From Bacillota bacterium (GTDB lineage: Bacteria > Bacillota > UBA4882 > UBA10575): a DNA stretch of 64,000 nt. The notes below the pieces were generated by a model. The model made no database searches and was not told where the DNA came from. It saw only the letters and a list, made by a program, of their open reading frames with translations. How positions within the stretch are numbered: position 1 is the stretch's first letter; each line of letters begins with the position of its first letter. Of the stretch, positions 27,943 to 37,277 are shown piece after piece. The position numbers and the translations under genes are program-made. The stretch spans positions 27,148 to 91,147 of the forward strand of contig DUQR01000031.1 of assembly GCA_012837715.1 (NCBI GenBank). Reading direction: 5' to 3'.

Positions 27943-27971
27943 AAAGCGGAGATGGGATTCATCTCCGCTTT
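27943..27971 (+). terminator. hairpin after the hcp remnant
   Basis: A perfect 12-bp stem, AAAGCGGAGATG / CATCTCCGCTTT, with a 5-base loop. Only three Ts end the stem, so termination may be weak. It probably ended the lost hcp transcript. Confidence 0.6.
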
Positions 27972-28042
27972 GATTGACTATATTTTACATATTTTCCCCA
28001 AAAGAGCTTTGTCAAGAAATTTTATAGATAAGGAGGGAGATT

Positions 28043-28462
28043 ATGAGCCGATTAACCAATTTTAAACGTCAACATCGGGAAATCAGAGAACTGATAAGCA
28101 CGATCACCCCTTTACTGGATCGGGATCTACTTCTTATAGAGCCGACACAAGTCCGGTACCAACTCTCCGCCCTTTTAGGCAAACTGATGATGCATCTGGC
28201 GATGGAAGACCGGTTTCTTTATCCTCGCTTAATAAAGAGTAAGAACCGACAGATCCAAACCACCGCAAACCGATTCAGTACTGAGATGGGCGACTTGGTC
28301 AAAGTTTTTAATGACTACTCCAAAAAATGGTTGAGCTCCAGTTCGATCAGGGCAAACCCGGACGCCTTTATCGAGGATTCCCACGACACTTTTCGGGCAT
28401 TATTGAACCGGGTTGACCTTGAAGATCTAGAATTATATCCCCTTGTTGAGGAGGCAGGATAA
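28043..28462 (+). CDS. hemerythrin-like (HHE domain) protein
   Basis: A 139-residue four-helix-bundle protein expected to hold a diiron site that binds O2 or NO. Candidate ligands are H11 (KRQHREI), H51 (LMMHLAMEDRFLYPRL with E55), H114 (EDSHDTF) and the E/Y region LEDLELYPLVEE near the end. Length suits the single-domain HHE family. AAGGAGGG precedes the ATG. It follows the remnant of a second hcp locus, which fits a role in nitrosative or oxidative stress; the role is inferred. Confidence 0.85.
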   Translation: MSRLTNFKRQHREIRELISTITPLLDRDLLLIEPTQVRYQLSALLGKLMMHLAMEDRFLYPRLIKSKNRQIQTTANRFSTEMGDLVKVFNDYSKKWLSSSSIRANPDAFIEDSHDTFRALLNRVDLEDLELYPLVEEAG

Positions 28463-28485
28463 GCTTTAACCCCCCTATATTATAG

Positions 28486-28525
28486 AAAGAGACTGTTTAT
28501 GCTTGAACCGGAAACAGTCTTTTTC
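28486..28525 (+). terminator. terminator after the hemerythrin gene
   Basis: AGACTGTTT / AAACAGTCT (28490-28498 with 28512-28520) followed by TTTTT. It separates this gene from the convergent hsdR gene. Confidence 0.8.
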
Positions 28526-28546
28526 TGCTAACCCTGGCTACAACTA

Positions 28547-31500
28547 TTAGCTAATAATCTTCGTTGCATTCTCCTTCAGTTCATTAATGATCCGTACAAA
28601 CTCCTTCTGCCGTTTATGGTCGAATAGACGGACAAAACTCTGCGGTTTGTCAAAGGGCGGTTTGGTCAGCTCGGCCACACTCTCCACATAACCGTTTTGG
28701 ACAACGTAATCGATGACTTTATCGACAAAGGCAATTTGGTCGGCATTCAAATTCTGTTCGTTGATGAAGGCGGAAAAAGCTTCATTCGCAGCTGTCCGCT
28801 CCAGTTTAGCAATTCGCCGTACCAGGAGCCCAAAGGGGGTGTCCTTGAAACTCCGCGCGTAATCCTCTTTTGTCCCCAATTCGCCGGTGAATATCCGCTC
28901 TAACATCTTATAGTCGGTCTCCGTCAAGGGAATATTGTTTCGCAACTTGTGAATCGCAATGTTTTCTTTATTCTCTTCAATAAACTTATTAACTTTCCGC
29001 TTGTACTCTTCGAGAGAGTAGTCCAACCGGAAATCCTTGGCAACCGTCCGTTCGATTTCTTCATCCTGTAAATCAGTGTAGACCAGCACCGGGTCTCTCC
29101 CTTCGATAAACTTCATCAGCTCCCGCAGTTCCAACCGGATCGCTTCCCACCGTAAAAGATCCGGCTCCGCCCAGAATTCGTCCGCGGTTACCGCCTTCAG
29201 CACGGAAACCTTCGCTTTCACCTGCGGGATACTCGTCTGCTTCAGAAGATAAGAAGCCCGGTGGATAACATTACGCGTCAGGCCTTTCAAACTACCCGTT
29301 TCCCCTTCCAGTTGCGCCAGCATTAGCCCGTACATTAAGTTATCAAACTCCAGCGCCCGGTCGTCCTTTTCTGCCGTCGTGACCAGGTCGGCCAGATTGG
29401 TTATGAGCTCGCTCTTGTCCTGCTCGGACAGGCTGGTAAAAGCCCCTTCCCGGTTATATTTATCTACATACTTCCGCTTCATTTGCACGTCGATGCGCTC
29501 CGAGGACAACCCGGCGATCTGCCCTGTCACTTCAGCCACCAGCCGGTCGCGCCAGGCCTGGTATTCTTCGGCCGTAAAGGCCGCATCTTGCAAATGGAAA
29601 ATGAGTTGAATGCGCTTGGCAAAGACCCTGGCTGTAGTCGAAACACTCGCCGCTGCTTCAATCCCATGCTTGTTTTCGCGGAAAAACTCAAAATTACCCA
29701 GGTAATCAAAGATATAAAAACACTCTTTATCTCTGCCCGGCCCGAACAAATCCGGCCTTATCCTGGTCCCCCGCCCGATCATCTGCCAGAACTTAATCTT
29801 CGAACGGACCCGTTTAAAGAAGACCAGGTTTACGATCTCCGGGACATCAATACCCGTATCCAGCATATCAACGGAGACGGCGATATACGGTTCTTTTTCC
29901 GGATCTTTAAACTGGAGGATTAAATTCTGCACATAATCGTCGTCACAGACCACCCGGCGGCAGAATGTCCCCTCGTACTCCGGGTAAAGGGTATTGAAGC
30001 GGTCGACAATATACTGGGCATGGTTCTTGTTCTGCGCGAAGATGATCGTCTTTCCCAGCCGGTTCCCGCTGGCGTCCCGCAGACCGTTGGTCATCAAGTC
30101 ATTAATGACATGGTCTACTGTATCCTGGTTAAAGATGAATCGATTAATCTCCGGTGGTGGGATCTCCTCTGGCATCGTCCCGTCCTCATCCGTAAAATCC
30201 TCTTCGTATCTTTCTTGATCTTCCGGTGAAAGTTCATCATAGGTAATCCCGTGGGTCAGGAATTTGGTCTTCACCTCGATATTGCGGTACGGGACCAGAA
30301 CCTGGTCTTGATAGACCGCCGTCTCATAATCATAGGCATAGGTCGGCACATCCTTCTCCACTTCAAAGAATTCATAGGTACTCCGGTGCACATCCGTCCG
30401 GGGCGTGGCGGTCAGCCCCACCAGATAAGCATCGAAATATTCGAAGATCGCCTTATACTTACGGAAGATGCTCCGGTGACTCTCGTCCACAATGATCAAG
30501 TCAAAATGGGCCGGTGTAAAGACGCGGCCACCATCCTCGTTCCGCTCGTTATTAATGGTATTCAACATGGTCGGGTAGGTCGAAAAGACCACCCGGGCGT
30601 TGCGGTCGTCTTTATTGGACAAAAGATTACAAAGGGACATCTCGGGCAACAATTTCTTAAAAGCATCCCGCGCCTGGTGGACCAGGGCTGTCCGGTCGGC
30701 CAAGAACAAGGTATTCGTCACATAACCGCCCCGCGAAAGGACATCGGTCAAACTCGCCGCCGTCCTGGTTTTCCCGATACCCGTCGCCATCACCAAAAGC
30801 GCCCGCCGGTGCCCCTTTTCAAAATGGGCGCAGACCGCCCGCACCGCCTGTTTCTGATAATAGCGATCGGTGATCCGGTCGTCGATCGGCACCGTACTCA
30901 GCTTCTTTCGGGAGGTCCGCTGGTTAACCAGCCTTTGCAGGTCATCCCGGGAAAATACGCTACTGACCCGGCGTTGGGGCCCGGTCTGGTCGTCCCAGAT
31001 AAAATAGTCGTAACCATTGGTGTTAAAGATAATCGGTCGGCGACCAGTCATCTGCTCAAGGCAATCGGCGTACAACTGGGCTTGGTAGGTCCCCTGCCGC
31101 GCATCCTTAAAGGTCCGTTTGGCTTCGATTAACGCCAGCGGCAACCCGTCTTTCCCCCAAAGCACATAATCGACAAATCCCTCGCCGGAACCATGCTCCC
31201 GTGGCATCCCCACCACCGGCATTTCTTCCTCGACACAGTCCCGCCGGTCGCTCTGGGAGAAGCGCCAGCCCAGGAGTTTCAGGTCCACATCAATATATTT
31301 CTTCCTGGTCGCAAACTCCGACAGATCCTCCGGCGTGAAGGCCCTTTCCGCCTTATGCGCTTCCTTCTGGGCGGTCAGCTCCGCACTATTCTCCCGGAGT
31401 TCAGCCAGGAGCCGGGCGATCTGGCGGTCCTTTTCGTCAATAAGTTGTTCCGCATGGGCTTTGAAGCGCTCATACTCTGCAGCTAACCGCGTTTCAAGCT

Positions 31501-31954
31501 TCCGCGCGACCTCCAGATCGCCGGCGGTTTCCGGAATCAGCCTTTCATCAAACTTCCGCTCCTGATAATCGGCGCCGTAACAATAATCGATCCACTGCAC
31601 AAACTCGAAGAGAATAGACAAAGAAAGAACGGCGTCATTCCGGGAGATCACTTTCCCCGTATGCACCGCCATGTTTCCCACTTTGATGATATACTGCAGT
31701 TTTGGCCAGGTTACCGGATCAACCGCATAGCGGAAACATTCCTCGTGGACCAAGGCCTGCAGGTTATCCCGGTACGGCAGCCGCATCGTGTGATCGGCCG
31801 AATAGACCCATTTCACCGCCAACTCAAAGGCTTTCCTGCTTCCCACCGCCGACATGGCCGGCGAAACAGGCAACACCTTCTCCGCCTCGATACAAGCCGT
31901 GGCAAAAAGACGGTAATCGGGTATACTCTTTAGAAACTCAAAATTACCGGCCAT
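28547..31954 (-). CDS. hsdR: type I restriction enzyme R subunit
   Basis: ATP-dependent translocase and nuclease subunit, 1135 residues. An N-terminal DUF4145-like region leads into a PD-(D/E)xK nuclease (GFVDYVLWGKDGLPLALIEAKR), then a superfamily 2 helicase: Walker A MATGIGKT, Walker B IIVDESH, FSTYPTM, GLTATPR and motif VI MIGRGTRIRPD. The C-terminal helical part (about 850-1135) should bind the methylase complex. This is the EcoEI-like R family. ATG at 31954 has AGGTGA in front; the longer frame to 31981 has no such site. The gene looks intact while hsdM is frameshifted, which would be dangerous for the cell if R were active without M; R needs M and S to cut, so the complex may simply be dead. 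Confidence 0.93.
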   Translation of the reverse strand: MAGNFEFLKSIPDYRLFATACIEAEKVLPVSPAMSAVGSRKAFELAVKWVYSADHTMRLPYRDNLQALVHEECFRYAVDPVTWPKLQYIIKVGNMAVHTGKVISRNDAVLSLSILFEFVQWIDYCYGADYQERKFDERLIPETAGDLEVARKLETRLAAEYERFKAHAEQLIDEKDRQIARLLAELRENSAELTAQKEAHKAERAFTPEDLSEFATRKKYIDVDLKLLGWRFSQSDRRDCVEEEMPVVGMPREHGSGEGFVDYVLWGKDGLPLALIEAKRTFKDARQGTYQAQLYADCLEQMTGRRPIIFNTNGYDYFIWDDQTGPQRRVSSVFSRDDLQRLVNQRTSRKKLSTVPIDDRITDRYYQKQAVRAVCAHFEKGHRRALLVMATGIGKTRTAASLTDVLSRGGYVTNTLFLADRTALVHQARDAFKKLLPEMSLCNLLSNKDDRNARVVFSTYPTMLNTINNERNEDGGRVFTPAHFDLIIVDESHRSIFRKYKAIFEYFDAYLVGLTATPRTDVHRSTYEFFEVEKDVPTYAYDYETAVYQDQVLVPYRNIEVKTKFLTHGITYDELSPEDQERYEEDFTDEDGTMPEEIPPPEINRFIFNQDTVDHVINDLMTNGLRDASGNRLGKTIIFAQNKNHAQYIVDRFNTLYPEYEGTFCRRVVCDDDYVQNLILQFKDPEKEPYIAVSVDMLDTGIDVPEIVNLVFFKRVRSKIKFWQMIGRGTRIRPDLFGPGRDKECFYIFDYLGNFEFFRENKHGIEAAASVSTTARVFAKRIQLIFHLQDAAFTAEEYQAWRDRLVAEVTGQIAGLSSERIDVQMKRKYVDKYNREGAFTSLSEQDKSELITNLADLVTTAEKDDRALEFDNLMYGLMLAQLEGETGSLKGLTRNVIHRASYLLKQTSIPQVKAKVSVLKAVTADEFWAEPDLLRWEAIRLELRELMKFIEGRDPVLVYTDLQDEEIERTVAKDFRLDYSLEEYKRKVNKFIEENKENIAIHKLRNNIPLTETDYKMLERIFTGELGTKEDYARSFKDTPFGLLVRRIAKLERTAANEAFSAFINEQNLNADQIAFVDKVIDYVVQNGYVESVAELTKPPFDKPQSFVRLFDHKRQKEFVRIINELKENATKIIS

Positions 31955-32027
31955 GGGATCACCTGTCTTCCGTAAAACCACACCACTAATACAGTGTTTC
32001 TTACTGGGTATTGAAAGATCCCCGCTT

Positions 32028-32066
32028 AAAAAAAGAAAACCCTTGATTTCGATTGCTTCTTCAAGG
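32028..32066 (-). terminator. terminator after the dead toxin-antitoxin module
   Basis: CCTTGA (32041-32046) pairs with TCAAGG (32061-32066); the minus strand continues TTTTCTTTTTTT. It ends the leftward transcript just before hsdR. Confidence 0.65.
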
Positions 32067-32200
32067 ATTTAAATTTATATTACTGATGTTTCTAGAACCA
32101 TGTATAATTTCAAGAATATAAATAAAATCCTATCGATTTTATATATAATCCTGTAGTTCATTAAGTTCAGTTCTCTTATGTTCAAGTCATTGATTTCCGG
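32061..32200 (-). pseudogene. ParE/RelE-type toxin remnant
   Basis: On the minus strand one frame reads PEINDLNIREL then MNYRIIYKID, and after a frameshift a second frame reads ILEIIHGSRNISNI before a stop. NYRIIYKID followed by IIHGSRN is the C-terminal core of ParE/RelE-family toxins. The N-terminal half is missing: a deletion joins the toxin directly to the end of the antitoxin gene. Both the deletion and the frameshift rule out an active toxin. Confidence 0.75.
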
Positions 32201-32375
32201 AACAACTTATCTTTCTTCTGACCTCTTCGTGAGATAAGACCTTTCCTTGCTCAATTTCAGCTAAAGATTTGTCTGTTTTCTCTTTCGCATATAGTTGGTA
32301 CATTATGTCATCCCAGGTAGCACCCTCCGGCAAGTTATCAATTATGTGCCTGGCTTCATCTTTGGCTAAACTCAC
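32187..32375 (-). CDS. antitoxin-like small protein of a decayed ParDE/RelBE-type module
   Basis: A 62-residue acidic helical protein beginning MSLAKDEARHIIDNLPEGATWDDIMYQLY. The LPEGATWDDIMY and SHEEVRRKI segments are typical of the small antitoxins that sit just before ParE-type toxins. Start is GTG with a weak ribosome binding site. Its last residues (CSGNQ) probably come from the deletion that removed the front of the toxin gene. It lies between hsdS and hsdR in the same direction. Confidence 0.65.
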   Translation of the reverse strand: MSLAKDEARHIIDNLPEGATWDDIMYQLYAKEKTDKSLAEIEQGKVLSHEEVRRKISCSGNQ

Positions 32376-32513
32376 TTAAACTCTTCTCTTTTTTAAACTT
32401 AATAATATTATATCACTAGAGCCTGCAAAGGTATAATTCTCCCCCTCGGAATCTTAATGGATCGTACACCCATTAGTTTTGTATACATCAGTTCACGGAA
32501 TACCTTCTCAGCT

Positions 32514-33674
32514 CTATTCAAAATACTCGCTCATCAGACTGTTGAAAAGTTGCTCACTTTCGGTAATAGCTTGTTTAACAAGGGTTTTTTGTTCTTCGAT
32601 CTTGGTGACAATCTTAGTAAATTCCAATTGCAGATGTATAGGTGGTATGCAAATAGCCAGTTGTAATAATTCTTTACTCCTTATGCCCCTCACCGTGCTT
32701 CCTGACGATCTTTTTAACATTTCTTTTTGGAATTGCTCGCTTGCTAATGCATGCTCAAGATATTCAGAAGTAACTAAATCCTTCTTGGGTTGCATTACTA
32801 TTATTCTTTGTCCAACTGCAAACCTTGAAAAGACTTTAGGTATTCTACAAACGTTCCCCAAAGGTGCTTCTGTAGTAAAAATTACATCATTTGCTTTAGG
32901 AATTCCCCTCGTCATTACTTTATCGTAGTTTTCCTTAGGAATAAATTCACGTGGTTCTACCGAAAAAGTGTTATTCTTAATATTTTTCGCAGTAATAAGG
33001 GGAATTCCGCTATTTGATTTTTCCGGTGTTTTCCCCCTATAATCAATAAAAGTACATATCTCGCGAAGCAATTTTTGCATTTTCTTATCATGATAATACT
33101 CCTGAAACATCTCATAAAAAACTGCCTTAATCAAATTATCAAGTTCTGCATGCTGTTTTTTATATCCGTCGATTATTTCTTGAGTTTTATCTAAGGTGTT
33201 AGCAATGTGTTTTTGAATATTGAATGGAGGAATTGGTATAACAGTTTTTTTAATTTCTTTGAGGTGCAAATTGGGTACACCAATGCCTTTTAGTGATCTA
33301 TCAAATTGTCTTTTCACATATGGACTATTTATTACAGCTAATAAATACGGTGCAAATATTCCTTTCTTGGGTCTTAACAATGCTAAACTCACATAAATAT
33401 CAAATATTTCATCTCTATCAACTAAAGCCGCAACACCTGTGGTTCCGTTTTTTGCTAATAGTATATCTCCCTTTTTAGGCTTTAAGCGTTTATATAGCTC
33501 ATTATGTAATCCTTCTGGAATATATTTTACATTATCCCAATCAATTTTTCCGGATGTCACATTTTTGGAAGATAAAAATATATAACCTTTATCTGTATAT
33601 TGAGGTGTTTGATGGGTTCCATCAGTTATTAACTCACACACTTCTTCTAACTTTACTTTATCCCACTTACCCAT
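32514..33674 (-). CDS. hsdS: type I restriction-modification specificity subunit
   Basis: DNA-recognition subunit, 386 residues, with two target-recognition domains (about 5-150 and 205-350), each followed by a conserved helix (about 155-195 and 352-384) that sets the spacer of the bipartite target. Motifs such as GDILLAKNGTTG and IPIPPFNIQKHIA, and ANDVIFTTEAPLG with IPPIHLQLEFTKI, mark the two halves. It overlaps the end of hsdM by eight bases. Base composition of the recognition domains is more AT-rich than the flanks, as is common for hsdS. Target site cannot be predicted from sequence. Confidence 0.92.
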   Translation of the reverse strand: MGKWDKVKLEEVCELITDGTHQTPQYTDKGYIFLSSKNVTSGKIDWDNVKYIPEGLHNELYKRLKPKKGDILLAKNGTTGVAALVDRDEIFDIYVSLALLRPKKGIFAPYLLAVINSPYVKRQFDRSLKGIGVPNLHLKEIKKTVIPIPPFNIQKHIANTLDKTQEIIDGYKKQHAELDNLIKAVFYEMFQEYYHDKKMQKLLREICTFIDYRGKTPEKSNSGIPLITAKNIKNNTFSVEPREFIPKENYDKVMTRGIPKANDVIFTTEAPLGNVCRIPKVFSRFAVGQRIIVMQPKKDLVTSEYLEHALASEQFQKEMLKRSSGSTVRGIRSKELLQLAICIPPIHLQLEFTKIVTKIEEQKTLVKQAITESEQLFNSLMSEYFE

Positions 33675-35141
33675 TCCCCAACAACCCCCTCAGCTCTTCC
33701 ATCTTGTTGCTAATATCCAGGGCCAGTTGGTCCAGGCGGGCCATGATGACTTCCGGTTTGTCGTACTCTACTTTCTCGTATTCAATCTCTTTGTAACGGT
33801 TGATCGAGAGGTCATAATCGTTCGCTTTGATCTCCTCTTTGTCCACCAGGAAACTTTGTTCAGTGCGCTTCCGCGCTGCTTCTCCTTCGAGGTTATGGAA
33901 CCGGTTAATAATATCGGGAATATCCCCTTCGTCGCCTAAAGCGGTCCGTTTATCATCCAAGGAATAACCGTCGGACTGCATATCATAAAACCAGACTTGA
34001 TCGGTGCCCCCGGCATCCGTCTTGGTGAAGACCAAAACAGCGGTCGAGACCCCGGCGTAGGGCTTGATACCCCGCTGGGCATGGAGATAACGGCCCGGAG
34101 GTGTTGGTTGTCCACCAGTTCCTGCCGCAGAGCTTTGTGTGCTTTGGTGGTACCAAATAAAACTCCGTCCGGCACAATACAAGCAGCTTGGCCGCCCTTT
34201 CTTAACATCCGGAGGAAAAGGGCAACAAAGAGCAATTCGGTCTTTTTGGTGTTGCAGACTTTTTTCAAATTATCATGGATACTCTCGGCATCGATCGTTC
34301 CGGTGAAAGGTGGATTCGCCAAGATTATGCTAAACTTGCTCTCAATGTTGTTATCTTTAGATACGCTGTCTAAGTAACTAATCTGCGGATTGGTCACGGA
34401 ATGGAGCATCAGATTCATGGCGGACAAGCGCAGCATCGTCCGGTCGGTATCAAACCCGGTAAACATCTCCCCAGTGAACCGCTCCCACTGCTCTGCCGTC
34501 ATATCGCTTCCGTATTTTTCTCTGATATACTCGGCAGTAGAAACTAGAAAACCAGCAGTACCGCAGGCTGGGTCACAGATCAGATCATCGGGTGTCGGGT
34601 TGACCAGCCGCACCATCATGTCCCGGATGTGCTTTGGCGTCCGGAACTGGCCGTTCTGACCGGCTGTATTTAATTTACTGAGCATATACTCGTAAAGATC
34701 TCCCAGTGTATCTTTATCCTTAATGTCATGTTCATAGAGTTCTTCCAGCCCAGTAATTACTTTCTCCAATACCTGCGGGGTAGGCAGTAAAAAGAGCGCA
34801 TCCTCCATGTACCGGGAAAAGGCGGACTCTCCATCACCGTTTAATGTTTTAATGAAAGGAAAGACTTCATCCCTGATCAGAACAAAAATCTCCCTTGCAT
34901 CCTTATCCTTAAACTTGGACCAGCGCATGGCTTGTCCCTCCGGCGTCTGCGGAAAGATCTTCTTTGGCGTTTCCACTCCCAGCGCCTCAAGACTCTCGTT
35001 TTCGATCTCTTTCTCATCCAAGGCACGGATAAACATTAAGTAGGTCAATTGCTCGATCACCGTCAGCGGTTGGGTGATGCCCCCCGCCCAGATGTCAGTC
35101 CAGATTTTATCGATCTTATTCTTGATCGCACCCGTAATCAT
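33667..35141 (-). pseudogene. hsdM: type I restriction-modification methylase subunit, frameshifted
   Basis: N6-adenine methyltransferase subunit. The N-terminal frame (401 codons) holds the HsdM_N helical domain, motif I DPACGTAGF and the catalytic motif NPPF. After MPSGV (about residue 358) the frame shifts at 34063-34069; the true continuation (KPYAGVSTAVLVFTKTD... to GLLGNG) lies in the next frame and runs to 33667, overlapping hsdS. A single missing base (GTATCAAG where GTATTCAAG would restore the family sequence) explains it. It is not in a homopolymer, so either a real mutation or a sequencing error. Without the C-terminus the M2S complex should not form. ATG at 35141 follows GAGGAGATG. 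Confidence 0.85.
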
Positions 35142-35482
35142 CGGTTACATCTCCTCTCGGACTTATTACGTTGATCTTTGCTTTATCAATGCCAAGACAA
35201 TTATTGAACGCTTAATTTAGTTAGATACAATGCAAAATGCTTCTCCAGGGCTTAATATTAAAAATGCGCCTATTTTCAGTAATATTCTACTGTTTTCCGA
35301 AATTCTCCTGCTTTGCTATAGTTTTAGGGATATCACGAGGATCGACTTAGCTATCCAGCGCCATAATTTCACCAGTCAAGGAGCGCCTTCTTAAGGGTTA
35401 TTATTCTGTTGCTTGCAGGTTATTTATGGCAAAAGCAGAATTAGTAATGGATGAAGATGGTTTTTTAAGGAGATGACGCGCG
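35142..35482. other. divergent region between hsdM and the flavin reductase gene
   Basis: AT-rich. A 16-codon reading frame at 35426-35476 (MAKAELVMDEDG...) ends just before the reductase start, but its ribosome binding site is weak and I do not support it as a gene. No clear promoter or operator seen. Confidence 0.4.
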
Positions 35483-36181
35483 TTGAAGATTGCTGTTATA
35501 CATGGACAACAACATAAAGGTAGCACCTACAATATCACCAAGCTGTTCTTGAACAAACTGGCCGGTGAAAACAGGGAAATCGTTGAATTTTTCATGCCCC
35601 GCGACACACCCCCTTCTTGTGTGGGTTGTTGCAATTGTTTCATGAAAGGGGAACTTAAGTGCCCCCATGCGGAGATTGTGCAGCCGGTGGTCAGGGCAAT
35701 TGAGGAAGCGGATCTGGTGATCCTGGACTCTCCGTGCTATGTTTTGGGGATGACCGGCCAACTCAAAACCTTCCTTGACCATATGGGCTACCGTTGGATG
35801 CCGCACCGGCCTCATCCGCAAATGTTTAGGAAAATCGGGCTGGCGGTCTCGACCGCAGCCGGCGCCGGAGCGAAAAAAGTCACGAAAGAACTGCGGCGGC
35901 ACTTTTTTTACTGGGGAATCCCCAAAAGTTTTAGCTATGCGAAAAATATCAGGGCTACAAATTGGGAGATGGTCCCGGCTAAAAAGAAAGCCCGGATCGA
36001 AAAAGAAGTCACCCGTTTGGCAGCGAAGATTTTAAAAAGGCAAGGGAAAGTAAAGCCGGGAATGAAAACAAAAGCAATCTTTAAATTAATGGGCTTAATG
36101 CAAAAATCTAACGATTGGAATCCGGCCGACCGGGAACACTGGGTGAAAAACGGTTGGCTTAGCGGGAAGAATCCATGGTAA
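35483..36181 (+). CDS. NAD(P)H-dependent flavin oxidoreductase of the iron-sulfur flavoprotein group
   Basis: A 232-residue flavodoxin-fold protein: KIAVIHGQQHKGSTYNITK binds the FMN phosphate, and SPCYVLGMTGQLKTFLDHMGYRW is the second flavin loop. A cysteine cluster PPSCVGCCNCFMKGELKCPH (about 46-62) matches the compact CxxCxxCx(4-7)C motif that holds a 4Fe-4S cluster in iron-sulfur flavoproteins. The C-terminal 60 residues are basic. Start is TTG with AAGGAGATG upstream. Likely reduces a small molecule or O2 species in an anaerobe's oxygen defence; substrate unknown. Confidence 0.8.
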   Translation: MKIAVIHGQQHKGSTYNITKLFLNKLAGENREIVEFFMPRDTPPSCVGCCNCFMKGELKCPHAEIVQPVVRAIEEADLVILDSPCYVLGMTGQLKTFLDHMGYRWMPHRPHPQMFRKIGLAVSTAAGAGAKKVTKELRRHFFYWGIPKSFSYAKNIRATNWEMVPAKKKARIEKEVTRLAAKILKRQGKVKPGMKTKAIFKLMGLMQKSNDWNPADREHWVKNGWLSGKNPW

Positions 36182-36218
36182 AGCCCATTTATAGCCGGTA
36201 CAACACAAAAGCTTGAGA

Positions 36219-36254
36219 AAAAAATCGGGCGGGTTTACTCCGCCCGATCTTTAT
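36219..36254. terminator. bidirectional terminator between convergent genes
   Basis: ATCGGGCGG / CCGCCCGAT (36224-36232 with 36240-36248), flanked by A-run and T-rich tail, serves both the flavin reductase and the DUF2935 gene; it overlaps the stop codon of the latter. Confidence 0.85.
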
Positions 36255-37107
36255 TTAGTTGGCGCTCAATCATTGCCAGGTCTTCCAAGGCCATTTGCGC
36301 TTCTCTCAGAACATGGCTGGCCAATAAGGGGGAGATCAAACTTAACACCTGACAACGCTCGATTAAGGCTAATGCCGTCGCTTTAAAGTCTCTGATCTCC
36401 ATGGTCGCCCCGATTACTTCACCATTAAACCGTTGCAACCTGGGAATTACGAATGGGTGCTGCAGGTTGCCAAAGCCCGGGGGCAACGGACACCCCATGA
36501 TGTCCGCCGGTAAAAGATGATTTTCATAATCTCTGGGAACCAGCATGGATTGGAGATCTTCTCCTTGCAGACGCAGGGTTTCAAAACTCTTTCCGAATTG
36601 CTGTGCCTGCTTGACTAAGGGCCTTTCCGAAGGGTCCAACAGGTGAGCAATGAATCTGGCGTGATCGCCCATAATCCTGAGCCAGAAGATCTCTTCTTCC
36701 AGCGCCATTTCGGCCAGGGGAGAACTGATCCCGTTATTTAATTCCAATAATCTAGCGCGAAAACGGATCGCCTCCCGCCGGATATGGTCCATGAGCAAAG
36801 GATAGTTAAAACCGCCGATTCGGCAGGTAATTGTCCGGTTTAACACGTTGGTTTTGAAAGCGATAAACCGGTCTAAAGCAGGAATCACGTCTCGATTCAA
36901 AGCTAAAACCGCTTCCCGGTTGTTGGGCGTCTGGTCGGCTCGGGCTTTTAAAGCGGCAAAAAGCTGCTCAAATTGTCTTGCCTCATTGATCAACTGGGTC
37001 TCCCCGCAAGGCAGTCCTTCTCTGATGAACAGGGCATGTTCCGACATAATCTGGAGCCAGAACCGGTTTAATCTTAACGACTCAGTAATAAAATAGGCCT
37101 GATCCAT
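36235..37107 (-). CDS. DUF2935 family protein
   Basis: A 290-residue all-helical protein with two DUF2935 repeats, each with an ExxFWxxIMxEHAxFI-type helix: LRLNRFWLQIMSEHALFIREG (about 14) and EEEIFWLRIMGDHARFIAHL (about 140). The conserved Glu/His residues suggest a metal-binding ferritin-like fold. The family is found in spore-forming Firmicutes and its function is not established. ATG at 37107 is preferred to the GTG at 37119, which overlaps the AGGAGG. Confidence 0.85.
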   Translation of the reverse strand: MDQAYFITESLRLNRFWLQIMSEHALFIREGLPCGETQLINEARQFEQLFAALKARADQTPNNREAVLALNRDVIPALDRFIAFKTNVLNRTITCRIGGFNYPLLMDHIRREAIRFRARLLELNNGISSPLAEMALEEEIFWLRIMGDHARFIAHLLDPSERPLVKQAQQFGKSFETLRLQGEDLQSMLVPRDYENHLLPADIMGCPLPPGFGNLQHPFVIPRLQRFNGEVIGATMEIRDFKATALALIERCQVLSLISPLLASHVLREAQMALEDLAMIERQLNKDRAE

Positions 37108-37277
37108 CCTCGGTCTCACCTCCTGATTCGCATTACCTTACATTATAGTGAAGACCGAATTACGATGTGTCAGTCCACGTTGGTCAAGAACTTAAAGACT
37201 TGTGCTTGGCGACTCGCCTGGCTTTCAACTTCCATTCCTTCGTTTGTGTTGGCGCTGGCAGTCGCCGGCGGGAGCGA

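Larger units (their letters stand above)
27454..28042. other. intergenic region with remains of a second crp-hcp locus
   Basis: Holds, from left to right, the decayed start of a crp-like gene (27541-27597), its promoter/operator region (27611-27690), about 200 bp of unassigned sequence, the last codons of an hcp gene (27889-27934) and a hairpin (27943-27971). In the unassigned part the frame ending near 27826 reads NTDGENFKIVEHTIRPWP before a stop; I do not recognise it. Confidence 0.7.

Noticed and set aside
31661..31989. Plus-strand reading frames inside hsdR and other large genes
   Set aside because: They are out-of-frame shadows of strongly supported minus-strand genes, with no motif or start signal.
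35426..35476. 16-residue reading frame upstream of the flavin reductase
   Set aside because: Weak ribosome binding site, no known relatives; likely chance.
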